64,000 bases of DNA from G025836975 sp040391135 (GTDB lineage Bacteria > Pseudomonadota > Gammaproteobacteria > Burkholderiales > Burkholderiaceae_B), in contig JBEBYL010000007.1 of assembly GCA_040391135.1 (NCBI GenBank), positions 109,011 through 173,010 on the forward strand, given 5' to 3'. The translations under genes were made by a program, and so were the position numbers. Below the pieces are notes generated by a model. The model was not told the DNA's origin and did no database searches. It saw nothing but the letters and a program-made list of their open reading frames with translations. Positions 43,793-52,253 of the stretch are shown here, piece after piece. The number at the start of each line of letters is the position of its first letter. Position 1 is the stretch's first letter.

Positions 43793-43906
43793 CTCTTTGG
43801 CATAAGCCATCAGCTTCGTAGAATGGTTCCATGTCCTGTTCTCGAATTACACCCGGAATTCCAGGGCGGGTGACGGCACTCAAGAAAAAGTGGAAATAGC
43901 TAGGTA

Positions 43907-44569
43907 ATGAAAATCCTGCATGTCAGTTGCAGCCCACGCGGGCAATTCTCGGAAAGCCATAAACTCTCGACGCAAATTATCGATTTTTTATTGAAGAGCA
44001 AGTCAACAGCTCTAGTGATGGACAGATTCGTAGGAGGCGGCGCATTGTCTCCTATGGATGAGGGCCATGCGTTTGCCCTCGGCGCATCGCAGCCCTCGCA
44101 CGCGGAATTATCATTGGCGGGGTCCCTTGCCCAATCCGAAGAGCTGATCCGGGAACTGGAAAGCGCGGATGTCGTGGTCATCGGAACCCCAATGCATAAT
44201 TTCACCGTCCCCGCCGGCTTGAAGGCCTGGATAGATCACATCGTGCGGGTCCGCCGGACATTCAACACCACTGCCGAAGGAAGAATGGGCATGCTGCATG
44301 ACCGTCCCGTCTTCATCGCGGTTTCCTCGGGCGGAACTTATTCCGGGACCCGTGCGCGTCAGCCGGATTTCCTTACCTCCTACCTGAAGGCCGTTCTGGG
44401 CATGATCGGACTGCACGATATACATTTCTTCTCCATCGAAGGCACGGCCTTTGGCCCAGAGGCGCTAACCGAAGCCTGGGACAAGGCGAGACGGGCGCTA
44501 GAAGAGCATTTCTCTGCCCTCCGCCCCGGATACCGGCATGAAATAAGTCCCGTTAAGGAAAGCGCGTAG
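43907..44569 (+). CDS. azoR: FMN-dependent NADH-azoreductase / NAD(P)H quinone oxidoreductase
   Basis: The 220-residue flavodoxin-fold protein starts MKILHVSCSPRGQFSESHKLS, the FMN phosphate-binding loop. ADVVVIGTPMHNFTVPAGLKAWIDHIVRVRRTF and VSSGGTYSG are hallmarks of AzoR. It reduces quinones and azo compounds by two-electron transfer. It is divergent from the MocR gene across repeats likely bound by that regulator. Its 3' end overlaps the convergent GST gene by 17 bp. Confidence 0.9.
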   Translation: MKILHVSCSPRGQFSESHKLSTQIIDFLLKSKSTALVMDRFVGGGALSPMDEGHAFALGASQPSHAELSLAGSLAQSEELIRELESADVVVIGTPMHNFTVPAGLKAWIDHIVRVRRTFNTTAEGRMGMLHDRPVFIAVSSGGTYSGTRARQPDFLTSYLKAVLGMIGLHDIHFFSIEGTAFGPEALTEAWDKARRALEEHFSALRPGYRHEISPVKESA

Positions 44570-45212
44570 GCGGATCGCCGTCCTGCCATGGCGGAAACTT
44601 GACCATAATTGTCTGGAACAGGCCGCTTTCCTTCCAGTCCGACAGCCAGCGCTGCAGGCGGGGCCAAGGCTGGGCCTGAAACCAGGCCCAATCGACATGG
44701 GCGAATTGGCGGACAAAAGGCGCAATGGCCATATCGGCCAACGCCGGCCGGCCGCCGAACAGGAAAGCTTGATCGGCCAGCCTGGCGTCCAACGACTCCA
44801 GCCAGATCGCGGCTTCGTCGCGAAAGCGCTTGCCGTTGGCTTCCTGATAGCGTTGCGGATACTTATAGCGGTCCAGCTTGTATTTGAAGGGTCCGTCGCA
44901 TTCTTCCACAAGCGCCAACATGGCTTGCAGATTGCCCTGCTCCGGCGCCAGCCAGGCATCGGGGTCATTACGCCGCAAGGCCCACAACATGATGTCCAGG
45001 CTCTGATCTATGACATTGCCCTGGTCCACCAGCACGGGCACGGTCGCCTTGGGCGACGCTTCAAGCAAGGCCTGGGGCTTGGCCTTCAGAACTACCTCTC
45101 GAAGCTCGCAGGCCTGCCCGCTGGCGGCGATGGCCGATCGCGCCCGCATGGCATAGGGGCAGCGGCGAAAGGAATACAGGATGGGAAGAGAAATGCCGGT
45201 CCGGGAATTCAT
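44553..45212 (-). CDS. Glutathione S-transferase family protein
   Basis: The 219-residue protein has an N-terminal thioredoxin-like half with the CPYAMRAR motif (SFRRCPYAMRARSAIAASG, as in Grx2/omega-type GSTs). KATVPVLVDQGNVIDQSLDIMLWA is the cis-Pro and Ser-Asp glutathione site, and an all-helical C-terminal half follows. The Cys in the CPYA position suggests thiol-transfer chemistry rather than conjugation. It is convergent and overlapping with azoR. Substrate is unknown. Confidence 0.88.
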   Translation of the reverse strand: MNSRTGISLPILYSFRRCPYAMRARSAIAASGQACELREVVLKAKPQALLEASPKATVPVLVDQGNVIDQSLDIMLWALRRNDPDAWLAPEQGNLQAMLALVEECDGPFKYKLDRYKYPQRYQEANGKRFRDEAAIWLESLDARLADQAFLFGGRPALADMAIAPFVRQFAHVDWAWFQAQPWPRLQRWLSDWKESGLFQTIMVKFPPWQDGDPPTRFP

Positions 45213-45264
45213 ACCCTTAGGTTATATCGCAAGCCGGCACTTTCCGAAGCGGGGTGGATGCGGG

Positions 45265-45423
45265 CTACTTGTCGCGCTTTCTGCCGTAGCGCTCGTTTCC
45301 GACACTGGCCATGCAGATGATCCGCTTGGTTGAAGCTTGTTTCGCGCGTTCCTGGTTGATACGCTGCTGGGCTCCCGTTTGCAACGGACGAAACGGCGTG
45401 GGAGTACGGGGTTTTACAAGCAT
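45265..45423 (-). CDS. Small basic hypothetical protein
   Basis: An open frame of 52 codons starts at ATG 45423, preceded by TGAGG at about 8 nt. The product, beginning MLVKPRTPTPFRPLQTG and ending ERYGRKRDK, is rich in Arg/Lys/Gln and has no hydrophobic segment. It is too short for most gene finders. It fills most of the 323-bp stretch between the GST and trhO genes on the same strand. No homologue is recognised, so existence rests on the start signal and frame alone. Confidence 0.4.
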   Translation of the reverse strand: MLVKPRTPTPFRPLQTGAQQRINQERAKQASTKRIICMASVGNERYGRKRDK

Positions 45424-45535
45424 GACGACAGCCTCACAGTAAGAATTCCATCCCGTTATGAACGGATGAAGATGGCAAAAACTGCTAACAAGCTCTTACC
45501 ATACCCTGTTTTGGCTACAAGCGTATGAAAACGCT

Positions 45536-46465
45536 CTATTTCATGCGCACTCCGATATGGCGCTGACGCCGCTTGCGGGCCAGTTCAACCTGCTTCTGCC
45601 GCTCCCTGAAGCGCTCTTTCTGCTCGTCGCTATGCGTATCGTGGCAATGGGGGCAACTGACACCCTCTTCATACAATTCCGAGGCCTTGTCCTGGGCATC
45701 CAGCGGCAAGCGGCAGGCGCGGCATAGCTCGTAGCTGCCCGGCGCCAAGCCATGCCGCACCGAAACCCGCTCATCGAAGACAAAACACTCGCCCTTCCAG
45801 CGGCTTTCTTCGGCCGGAACGGTTTCCAGGTATTTGAGTATGCCGCCCTCCAGGTGATAGACATCATCAAAGCCCTGGGAACGCAAATAGGCCGTGGATT
45901 TTTCGCAACGTATGCCGCCGGTGCAGAACATCGCGACCCGGCGTCCCTCGGCCAACACCCCGCCCTGGGCGGATTGCTCGGCCACCCATTGGGGAAACTC
46001 GGAAAAGCTGGTCGTATGGGGATTGACGGCGCGGTTGAACGAACCGATGGATACCTCGTAATCGTTGCGCACATCCACCACCACGACGTCCGGATCATCG
46101 ATCAGGGCATTCCATTCGGCGGGCTTCACATAGGTGCCGGCCATGGTGCGCGCATGCACGTTGGGCACTCCCATGGTGACGATCTCGCGCTTGAGCTTGA
46201 CCTTCATGCGGTAGAACGGCATTTTTTCGGCCCACGATTCTTTGTGCTCAAGGGTAGACAGGCGGGGATCCGCCCGCAAATAGTCGAGCACCGCCTGGAC
46301 GCCGTCTTTGCTGCCGGCGATGGTTCCGTTGATGCCTTCCTCGGCCAGCAGCAAAGTGCCTTTTATCTGCCGAGCCTCGCAAAACTCGAACAAGGGCTGC
46401 TGCAATTGCTGATAGTCGGAAAGCTCGGCAAACTTATAAAGCGCCGCGATTAGAAAATTAGCCAT
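45536..46465 (-). CDS. trhO: tRNA uridine(34) hydroxylase, rhodanese family
   Basis: The 309-residue protein has an N-terminal acylphosphatase-like domain (IKGTLLLAEEGINGTIAGS) and a rhodanese domain with active-site Cys in FCTGGIRCEKSTAYLRSQGF. The C-terminal zinc-ribbon-like CRACRLPLD...VSCPHCH precedes a basic tail. TrhO (YceA) makes 5-hydroxyuridine at tRNA wobble position 34 using oxygen. Length and motifs fit the family fully. It is divergent from the I78 lipoprotein gene. Confidence 0.93.
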   Translation of the reverse strand: MANFLIAALYKFAELSDYQQLQQPLFEFCEARQIKGTLLLAEEGINGTIAGSKDGVQAVLDYLRADPRLSTLEHKESWAEKMPFYRMKVKLKREIVTMGVPNVHARTMAGTYVKPAEWNALIDDPDVVVVDVRNDYEVSIGSFNRAVNPHTTSFSEFPQWVAEQSAQGGVLAEGRRVAMFCTGGIRCEKSTAYLRSQGFDDVYHLEGGILKYLETVPAEESRWKGECFVFDERVSVRHGLAPGSYELCRACRLPLDAQDKASELYEEGVSCPHCHDTHSDEQKERFRERQKQVELARKRRQRHIGVRMK

Positions 46466-46589
46466 AAACCTGAAACAATGTAATAAGGCAAAGCCGATCC
46501 CGGCCTGCCGTCGGCGCCTATTTTAACGTTATCGGCCTCTTCGGTTTCCAGTATCATTAATACGCGACAACGTATACAGAGGAACACTT

Positions 46590-46910
46590 ATGACATGGAA
46601 ACTGATGCCCGGCGCCATTGCGGCGCTTGCCTTGCTGGCGGGCTGCGCAGCGAATCCGGCAGGCCCCTCTAGTGAGCAGAACGCTGACACATCTTCCTCT
46701 GCGCCGCAGGCATGCAATGCCGATATGGCGGAATCCGCCGTCGGCAAAAAGATAAGTCCCGCGCTCGTGGAAGATTATCGCAAGCAGTCGGGTTCAAAGA
46801 CGGCCCGGGCGCTGCGTCCGAACGACGTCATGACCCTGGAGTACAACCCTCAGCGGCTCAACCTGCGTACCGACGACAAGGACATCGTCATCAGCGTCAA
46901 CTGCGGCTGA
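46590..46910 (+). CDS. I78-family peptidase inhibitor lipoprotein
   Basis: The 106-residue protein has a lipoprotein signal MTWKLMPGAIAALALLAGCAANP (lipobox LAGC). The I78 pattern at the C-terminus is RALRPNDVMTLEYNPQRLNLRTDDKDIVISVNCG. I78 domains inhibit serine peptidases, and bacterial examples are mostly uncharacterised. The start follows a CAGAGGAACACTT ribosome site. The DUF457 gene follows 12 bp later. Confidence 0.85.
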   Translation: MTWKLMPGAIAALALLAGCAANPAGPSSEQNADTSSSAPQACNADMAESAVGKKISPALVEDYRKQSGSKTARALRPNDVMTLEYNPQRLNLRTDDKDIVISVNCG

Positions 46911-46922
46911 CGCCAATAAATA

Positions 46923-47990
46923 ATGGATTCTCTTACACAGGCCGTGCTTGGCGCCGGCATCCAGGGCGCCATGCTGGGCCGCTACCAGGGACGCAAGGCT
47001 CTGGCGGCCGGCGCTTTGCTGGCGACCTTGCCCGACCTGGATGTGCTGATCGATTACGGCGATCCCGTATCGGGCATGATCAACCACCGCGGCTTTTCGC
47101 ATTCCGTATTCGTTCTGACCGCGCTGGCACTGGCGCTTACCGCGCTATTCCGCCGTTGGCGGCCATCGCCGCAATACAGCGCCGGCCGGCTGTTCCTGAC
47201 CTTATGGCTGGTACTGGTCACCCATCCGCTGCTGGATGCCTTCACCAGCTATGGCACGCAATTATGGTGGCCGTTGAGGCCCACGCCCACCAGTTGGTCC
47301 AGCATATTCATTATCGATCCCTTTTTTACCGTGCCGCTGTTCGCCGCCGTGGCGGCCGCATCCATTGTCGGCCTGCCTGCCAAAGCACGCGCCGCGCTGT
47401 GTTGGGCGTTGGGGTGGTGCGCCGCTTATCTGGCTTTGTCGATGGCCGCCAAATCGACCGTCGAGGCTCAAGTCAAACAAGATATGGAACGCCAAGGCAA
47501 TGCCGTAAAAGCCGTGTTCTCGACTCCCGAGCCGTTCAACATCGTGCTATGGCGCGTCGTGGCCAAAACGGATGACGACAGCTATGTTGAAACAGTGCGC
47601 AGCCTGCTCGACACCGGTCCGTCGGAAAGCATACGCCGCCCGCTGAACAATCACCTGGCCCAGGCGCTGCCAGACGCCAGCCCGCTTGCCGGCTTGCAAT
47701 GGTTTACCGGCAATTGGCTGCGCTACGATGACATCGATGGCCGGCTGGTGGTCACCGATCTGCGCATGGGCTTGGGCGGCGGCTATTATTCTTTCCGGTT
47801 CGAAATGGCCCGGCGCATCGGCCCCGGCGGCGGCTGGACCGCCATCACTCCCGTCTACTGGCCCAACGAACGCGGAACCGATCACCTGTCTGCTGTATTC
47901 AGGCGGACATGGCAGCCCATGCCGCCATTGCCGCTCGCCTTGTGGGAAAAAAACATGACGCGCACGCCGGCGCCGGCCGGCTTGCCCTGA
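46923..47990 (+). CDS. DUF457/YdjM-type membrane-bound metal-dependent hydrolase-like protein
   Basis: The 355-residue protein starts MDSLTQAVLGAGIQGAMLG. The family's acidic and histidine motifs are LATLPDLDVLIDYGD, INHRGFSHSVFVL and THPLLDAFTSYGTQLWWP (Asp and His ligand candidates between membrane helices). About five helices span the first 200 residues, followed by a soluble C-terminal half. The E. coli relative YdjM is LexA-regulated. No LexA box was identified here. It is convergent with a methyltransferase gene, with one base between the stops. Confidence 0.85.
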   Translation: MDSLTQAVLGAGIQGAMLGRYQGRKALAAGALLATLPDLDVLIDYGDPVSGMINHRGFSHSVFVLTALALALTALFRRWRPSPQYSAGRLFLTLWLVLVTHPLLDAFTSYGTQLWWPLRPTPTSWSSIFIIDPFFTVPLFAAVAAASIVGLPAKARAALCWALGWCAAYLALSMAAKSTVEAQVKQDMERQGNAVKAVFSTPEPFNIVLWRVVAKTDDDSYVETVRSLLDTGPSESIRRPLNNHLAQALPDASPLAGLQWFTGNWLRYDDIDGRLVVTDLRMGLGGGYYSFRFEMARRIGPGGGWTAITPVYWPNERGTDHLSAVFRRTWQPMPPLPLALWEKNMTRTPAPAGLP

Positions 47991-47991
47991 G

Positions 47992-48720
47992 CTAACTGGC
48001 CAGCGGCCCGCGCCGGTACACCAGCAAGCGGCCCTTGTAGGCGTCCGGTTCCGCGGCGGCGGCAATGTCGGCAAGAGGATCAGGCAGGCGCAGCTCCCGC
48101 TCCATCACGAAGCCGCGGGTCGCCATATGGCGATTGAAGGCGGGCCTATGCCCCCTATTCGGATCGACCATCCAGACCTCGGCGTCGTCGGCCGCGTGGC
48201 GATCGATGAACTCCGCCAAGCCATGAGGCGCATCGCGCTCGTACAGCAGATCGCTGCCTATGATCAGGTCGTAGCGATCTTGCAGCGCCATTTCGGTTGG
48301 TTCCAGCTGAAGCGACAGACTGTCCGCCCCCCATTGCCCATACCGGTATTCCAGCAGCGGCAGCTCGTTAAGGCGAGCGTTCTCGTCTAGGAAGTGCTCG
48401 GCAAGCGGATGGCAATCGCTTGCGGTGACGAGCGCGCCCCGCCGCTGGCCGACCAGGCTGGCCAGCCCGAGGCCGCAGCCTATTTCCAGTATGCGTTCAT
48501 CGGGGCTTACCGGCCGCAGCGCCAGCTGTATGGCCAACTGAATGCCGGAGGGCCACAACATGCCGAACAAAGGCCATGTGGCGGAACTGATGCCGCGGCG
48601 CTGCGCGGCGCCGCAAGGGTCGTGGAATTGCTGGCGATCCAGCAAGGAGCGGATGACAAGATCGTCGACACCCGCTATGGCGATACTCTCTAGCTTGGTT
48701 TTATAGCCGGGCATCGTCAT
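47992..48720 (-). CDS. Class I methyltransferase, METTL16/nicotinamide-N-methyltransferase-like
   Basis: The 242-residue methyltransferase has RILEIGCGLGLASLVGQRRGALVTASDCHPLAEHFLDENARLNEL, motif I and the following acidic residue. YDLIIGSDLLYERDAPHGLAEFIDRH (motif IV) and VDPNRGHRPAF follow. The sequence is of the Methyltransf_16 type, whose members modify protein lysines. The ATG at 48720 is favoured, with another ATG two codons later. A stable stem-loop lies immediately upstream (48732-48775). Confidence 0.85.
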   Translation of the reverse strand: MTMPGYKTKLESIAIAGVDDLVIRSLLDRQQFHDPCGAAQRRGISSATWPLFGMLWPSGIQLAIQLALRPVSPDERILEIGCGLGLASLVGQRRGALVTASDCHPLAEHFLDENARLNELPLLEYRYGQWGADSLSLQLEPTEMALQDRYDLIIGSDLLYERDAPHGLAEFIDRHAADDAEVWMVDPNRGHRPAFNRHMATRGFVMERELRLPDPLADIAAAAEPDAYKGRLLVYRRGPLAS

Positions 48721-48731
48721 GGAAGCAACAT

Positions 48732-48775
48732 AAGGCAAGACTCGTGCACTGATACAGGACAGTCGAGTATGCCTT
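48732..48775. promoter_or_regulatory. Two-part inverted repeat just upstream of the methyltransferase gene
   Basis: AAGGCA-AG-ACTCG (48732-48744) pairs with CGAGT-A-TGCCTT (48764-48775) across a 19-nt loop. In the minus-strand transcript the stem ends 11 nt before the methyltransferase start. It could occlude the start region or end transcription from the upstream lodB-like gene. Confidence 0.35.
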
Positions 48776-48919
48776 AAATATACGAAATGAGCTAACTTAT
48801 TCTGGTTTTGGCCGGAATTGTTGAAAATTAGCGGGATTTATTAACTTCCCCAGACAGAGCGCATTGCGGGGTCAGCCTGCCCGTCTTGAACTGCCGCTTG
48901 GTTGCGGGGTGGCCAAAAG

Positions 48920-50122
48920 CTAGCGCCTGGCTTCCTTTTCCGGCTGACGGCGACGCTGCCAGAACGGCTGATCAGGCCAGCGCGGCTGAATGCCATAGTA
49001 ATAGTCTCGCTGCGACAAGTACGTTTGCCAAAGTTGGCGCTGCTGCTCATCGTATTGGCGGACATAGGTATTGCCGCTGCCCAATTCCGCCGCATTCCGC
49101 GGACCGTCCGTCAAGGCGTAATGGATCATGTGCCCGGCGTGGCTGGCCGTCTTGAGCGCCTTGGCTATGCCTTGCGAGGACAGCGGGTCATAGGCTTGCG
49201 CCGCGTCGCCCACCGCCATCCAGGCATCACCGCAGAAGTCCCGCAATCGCTGGCTATTGGCCGGCGCCCCCCGGATGGTTCCGCAAGCAAGATAACCCCT
49301 GGCTTTGAGCAAGGGCGCGATATGCGTCGAGCCCTCCAGTAGTTGATCGAAGCCTTGCCGGGAGGCCGCCAGTCTTGCTTCGGCCAGGTCCTTGTCGGAG
49401 TGGAACACCACCAGCCGCCTGGTTTCATGGCCGGCCGTAACGGGCAAGCGGTTGCTATACCACCAGCCCTGCGGCGCGGCTTCGATCCGGGTGTAGCGGT
49501 CATCGTCCTCGCCAGCGCAGGAAAACCATTGGGCATAGGCGAACAAACGGTCATCGTTGTGGATAATCGGAACACCAAGCGCTTTCGCCACGGCCGCCCG
49601 ACGGCCTGAACAGTCGACCAGATAACGGGCGCGATGCCGCCAGGCCTGCGTTTCAGAAGCTAGCGTCAATTCCCAATTGAAAGAATGGTCGGCGATACGG
49701 CCGCAGGATTGGAAGCGGACGCCCTTGAGCAAGGTTGCGCCGGCCGCAACCGCGCGCGACCGCAGGGCTTCGTCGAAAGCCAATCGTTCAACGCATAGGC
49801 CGAACCCGGCCGATGTGAAGAAAAAATCCGCGACATCGGCCTGCCCGCTTGCCCATAGCGAAACGTTGCCGGCCGTTCTGAAAAGACCTGGAAGCTGCTG
49901 TTCTGGATCATCAGGGTCGCCCAGGAAATGTCTGACCAGGCCGACGGAGGCCGGCGCCAGCGATTCACCCAGCTTGAAGCTCGTGGAGGTACGCTCTTCC
50001 ACCAGAAGCACACGCTGGCCGAACCTGGCCAGCGTGATCGCGCTTGCGGCGCCCGCCGGTCCGGCACCCACGATGACAACGTCCCATGTTGCATCGAGCC
50101 CATCATGCCGGGTCGATGGCAC
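48920..50122 (-). CDS. LodB-like FAD-dependent maturation protein for a CTQ oxidase
   Basis: The 400-residue flavoprotein starts with a dinucleotide-binding fold (WDVVIVGAGPAGAASAITLARFGQRVLLVEE, residues 13-43). It carries a second flavin motif AWMAVGDAAQAYDPLSSQGIAKAL (about 315-338). It belongs to the halogenase/LodB group of flavin monooxygenase-like proteins. In Marinomonas lysine oxidase LodB is required for forming the cysteine tryptophylquinone cofactor of LodA. Here it starts 3 bp after the LodA-like stop, so the same maturation role is inferred. No halogenase-specific WxWxIP motif is seen. Confidence 0.86.
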   Translation of the reverse strand: MPSTRHDGLDATWDVVIVGAGPAGAASAITLARFGQRVLLVEERTSTSFKLGESLAPASVGLVRHFLGDPDDPEQQLPGLFRTAGNVSLWASGQADVADFFFTSAGFGLCVERLAFDEALRSRAVAAGATLLKGVRFQSCGRIADHSFNWELTLASETQAWRHRARYLVDCSGRRAAVAKALGVPIIHNDDRLFAYAQWFSCAGEDDDRYTRIEAAPQGWWYSNRLPVTAGHETRRLVVFHSDKDLAEARLAASRQGFDQLLEGSTHIAPLLKARGYLACGTIRGAPANSQRLRDFCGDAWMAVGDAAQAYDPLSSQGIAKALKTASHAGHMIHYALTDGPRNAAELGSGNTYVRQYDEQQRQLWQTYLSQRDYYYGIQPRWPDQPFWQRRRQPEKEARR

Positions 50123-50125
50123 GAA

Positions 50126-52126
50126 TCATTTTCCTTTAGCGGGCGGCCGGTTCAGTGCCGGAGCACGCTCTTGTTCGACGAACACGGTGGCACCCTGGTC
50201 TTTCAAGAAGCCGCCGTCCGGGGTCTTGATCGGAAGCACCATCCCCAGCTTCGACCACGCGTACTCCATCTGCTGGTAACCGTCGGTGGACGATAGCGGT
50301 TCGCCGTCGGCATCGTATCCTCGGAACCATTCTTTATAGGTTCTGGTCTGGGTCTTGGGGTCGTACTCGAAGACGACATCCGGCCGTTGTGTCGGCCACC
50401 ATGCCATATTGCACGACCAGAAGTCGCCTTGCCAGGGGCTGGACATGTAGGCGGAGATGGCGCCGGGCTCGTTGTCTTTACCCACGCGAAACGCCTCGGC
50501 GAAATACTCCCGATAGAGAATCAGGTAGGGAAATTCAATACCCGGATGAAAGCCGCCGCCTATGGTCGGTTCCAGCGCCGAGCTATCGAGCGCATGCGGT
50601 TGTTCGGCCAGGGGCAATTGCTCAAGGTCCACGGGCTTCTGTGGGTCGCCGACCTCGAAGTTGCCGTCCGCCCAGTTCTTCAGGTGCTTCAACTGCCAAT
50701 CGGTCAGGCTAAGGAACTGATCGGGGAAATTGTTGCCTAGTTGCTGGTTCTGCAAGGGCTTGCCCGCCGTGCCCCACAACTTGGGCATTTTGGAGCTGTC
50801 TTCGGCGCGTTGGAACTCTTCGTTTTTCCAGCTGGTTGGCCGCTGCGGGGGGGCAGGCAGCAGCGAATCGACCAGCCGCCCGTTCTTGCCGGGAGCATGC
50901 CGCATCAGGCCATAGATTCTTTGCCTTATCGGCTTGCTTTGTTCGCTTGGATCGGCCAGCAACGCCATGTACTGGGGCAGAAGCAAATTGCCCGGCTGTC
51001 CCGGGCCGTGGGCGCGGTTCTTGGTTTCGGGCTGGATGCCCGCCGCCTCGGCGCTGACCCAACCGTAGTTCACCGCATTGGCGAAAACGGGGTACACATC
51101 GCGGTAGAAATTCGTCTTTTTCCCGGTGTACGGATAGGACTCGGGGAAGGCCTCGTAGACGCGATCCAGAATGGACACCACGTGGTACATATGAGGGGCG
51201 AATTTCGGCGGCGCGGTGACGATCCATGCGCCCGCCCGCGGGTTCCTGGTGCCTTCGTCCGTTGCCGACTTCACGTTGTCGCGTGTGCTCAAGACCGTGC
51301 CGTCCTTGAGCGTGACCGTGACGTCGATTTCACCGCCACAGGTATCGTCCCACCAGCCCGGAATATTAAAATAGGCGAACTGGTTCGTCAGCGGGTTTTG
51401 GCCGTTATCGGGACCATTCGGCGGATTGACCGTTTCGCTTGGGTTGGACAATTCCACTTTGGGTGTCGTGACGCATGCGCCTTTCCCGGGCGCGGGAACA
51501 AAGAGCAGGCGGTCTTTTGAGTCCAGGCGCAGTTGCCCAAGCTCGATGTCCTTGGCGGCTTTATAAGTGACCTCGACCTCTTTCGATGGGTCTTTAGGCG
51601 TGAACCCTTCGAAGCGAAGTTCGCCCGGCAAGGTGCCTTTGTCGATGCCGGTGAAAACATCACCCTTCATGACGACCGGCCCGGCTTGCCCGGAGGCGAT
51701 CGTATGCACGCCCGGATCGATGATCAGCTTATCGCGCTCGATCGGTTTTTTGCCAGGCTGAATGGATGGGTTGCGCAACTTATCAGGATCAAACAGATAG
51801 GCGCCCTGAAATGCATAATTCGCCGCTTTCATGTTCCGGACATGAACCCGCCAATGCACGGACTGGACCAGGCCCGAATCCGACGTCAGCTCTGCGACGA
51901 CCTTGTCGTTGGCATCGTAGGCATACACCCGATACCGTTGCGCCTGGCGCTTCAATCGCGCCCCGCTGTCGCGGTAGCTTCCACCGTTAGGCCCCGGTCC
52001 GCCGCTACCGCCGGGATCAACCACCACCCCCGGCGCCTCCGGGCCGATGTAAAACTCGTCACTGTCTCCCAAGCGGGCAATGCCGATACCGGGATGAATG
52101 CGAATGCTCTTGATGTTTTCTGACAC
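50126..52126 (-). CDS. LodA/GoxA-family cysteine tryptophylquinone amino-acid oxidase
   Basis: The 666-residue protein starts SIRIHPGIGIARLGDSDEF. It has the hallmark IGGGFHPGIEFPYL (522-535) and PWQGDFWSC (564-572). Asp568 and Cys572 (D-x3-C) line up with LodA Asp512 and Cys516, which are needed for or form the cofactor. The partner Trp is probably Trp624 in YAWSKLG (inference). The family oxidises amino acids (lysine epsilon or glycine) and releases hydrogen peroxide. No signal peptide is visible. The LodB-like gene follows, and a Tat-signal protein gene precedes it. Substrate is unknown. Confidence 0.87.
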   Translation of the reverse strand: MSENIKSIRIHPGIGIARLGDSDEFYIGPEAPGVVVDPGGSGGPGPNGGSYRDSGARLKRQAQRYRVYAYDANDKVVAELTSDSGLVQSVHWRVHVRNMKAANYAFQGAYLFDPDKLRNPSIQPGKKPIERDKLIIDPGVHTIASGQAGPVVMKGDVFTGIDKGTLPGELRFEGFTPKDPSKEVEVTYKAAKDIELGQLRLDSKDRLLFVPAPGKGACVTTPKVELSNPSETVNPPNGPDNGQNPLTNQFAYFNIPGWWDDTCGGEIDVTVTLKDGTVLSTRDNVKSATDEGTRNPRAGAWIVTAPPKFAPHMYHVVSILDRVYEAFPESYPYTGKKTNFYRDVYPVFANAVNYGWVSAEAAGIQPETKNRAHGPGQPGNLLLPQYMALLADPSEQSKPIRQRIYGLMRHAPGKNGRLVDSLLPAPPQRPTSWKNEEFQRAEDSSKMPKLWGTAGKPLQNQQLGNNFPDQFLSLTDWQLKHLKNWADGNFEVGDPQKPVDLEQLPLAEQPHALDSSALEPTIGGGFHPGIEFPYLILYREYFAEAFRVGKDNEPGAISAYMSSPWQGDFWSCNMAWWPTQRPDVVFEYDPKTQTRTYKEWFRGYDADGEPLSSTDGYQQMEYAWSKLGMVLPIKTPDGGFLKDQGATVFVEQERAPALNRPPAKGK

Positions 52127-52172
52127 GGTTCATTTCCTATACAAACTGCTTTATTAATTCGGCGCTGAAAGG

Positions 52173-52196
52173 ACACCTGAATCGTGATTCAGGTGT
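52173..52196. promoter_or_regulatory. 24-bp perfect palindrome upstream of the LodA-like gene
   Basis: Two 11-bp arms (ACACCTGAATC and its complement) flank a central GT, 47-70 bp before the LodA-like start. The very short centre favours a protein-binding operator over a hairpin. It could alternatively terminate the upstream small gene. Confidence 0.55.
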
Positions 52197-52253
52197 TCCC
52201 CCTTCATGGGAATCAACAATCCGCCGGCGGAAGAAAATGCAAAGTCTGCTTGC

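Noticed and set aside
45337..45528. 63-codon plus-strand frame in the GST-trhO gap
   Set aside because: No ribosome site, and it is antisense to the better supported 52-codon minus-strand frame.
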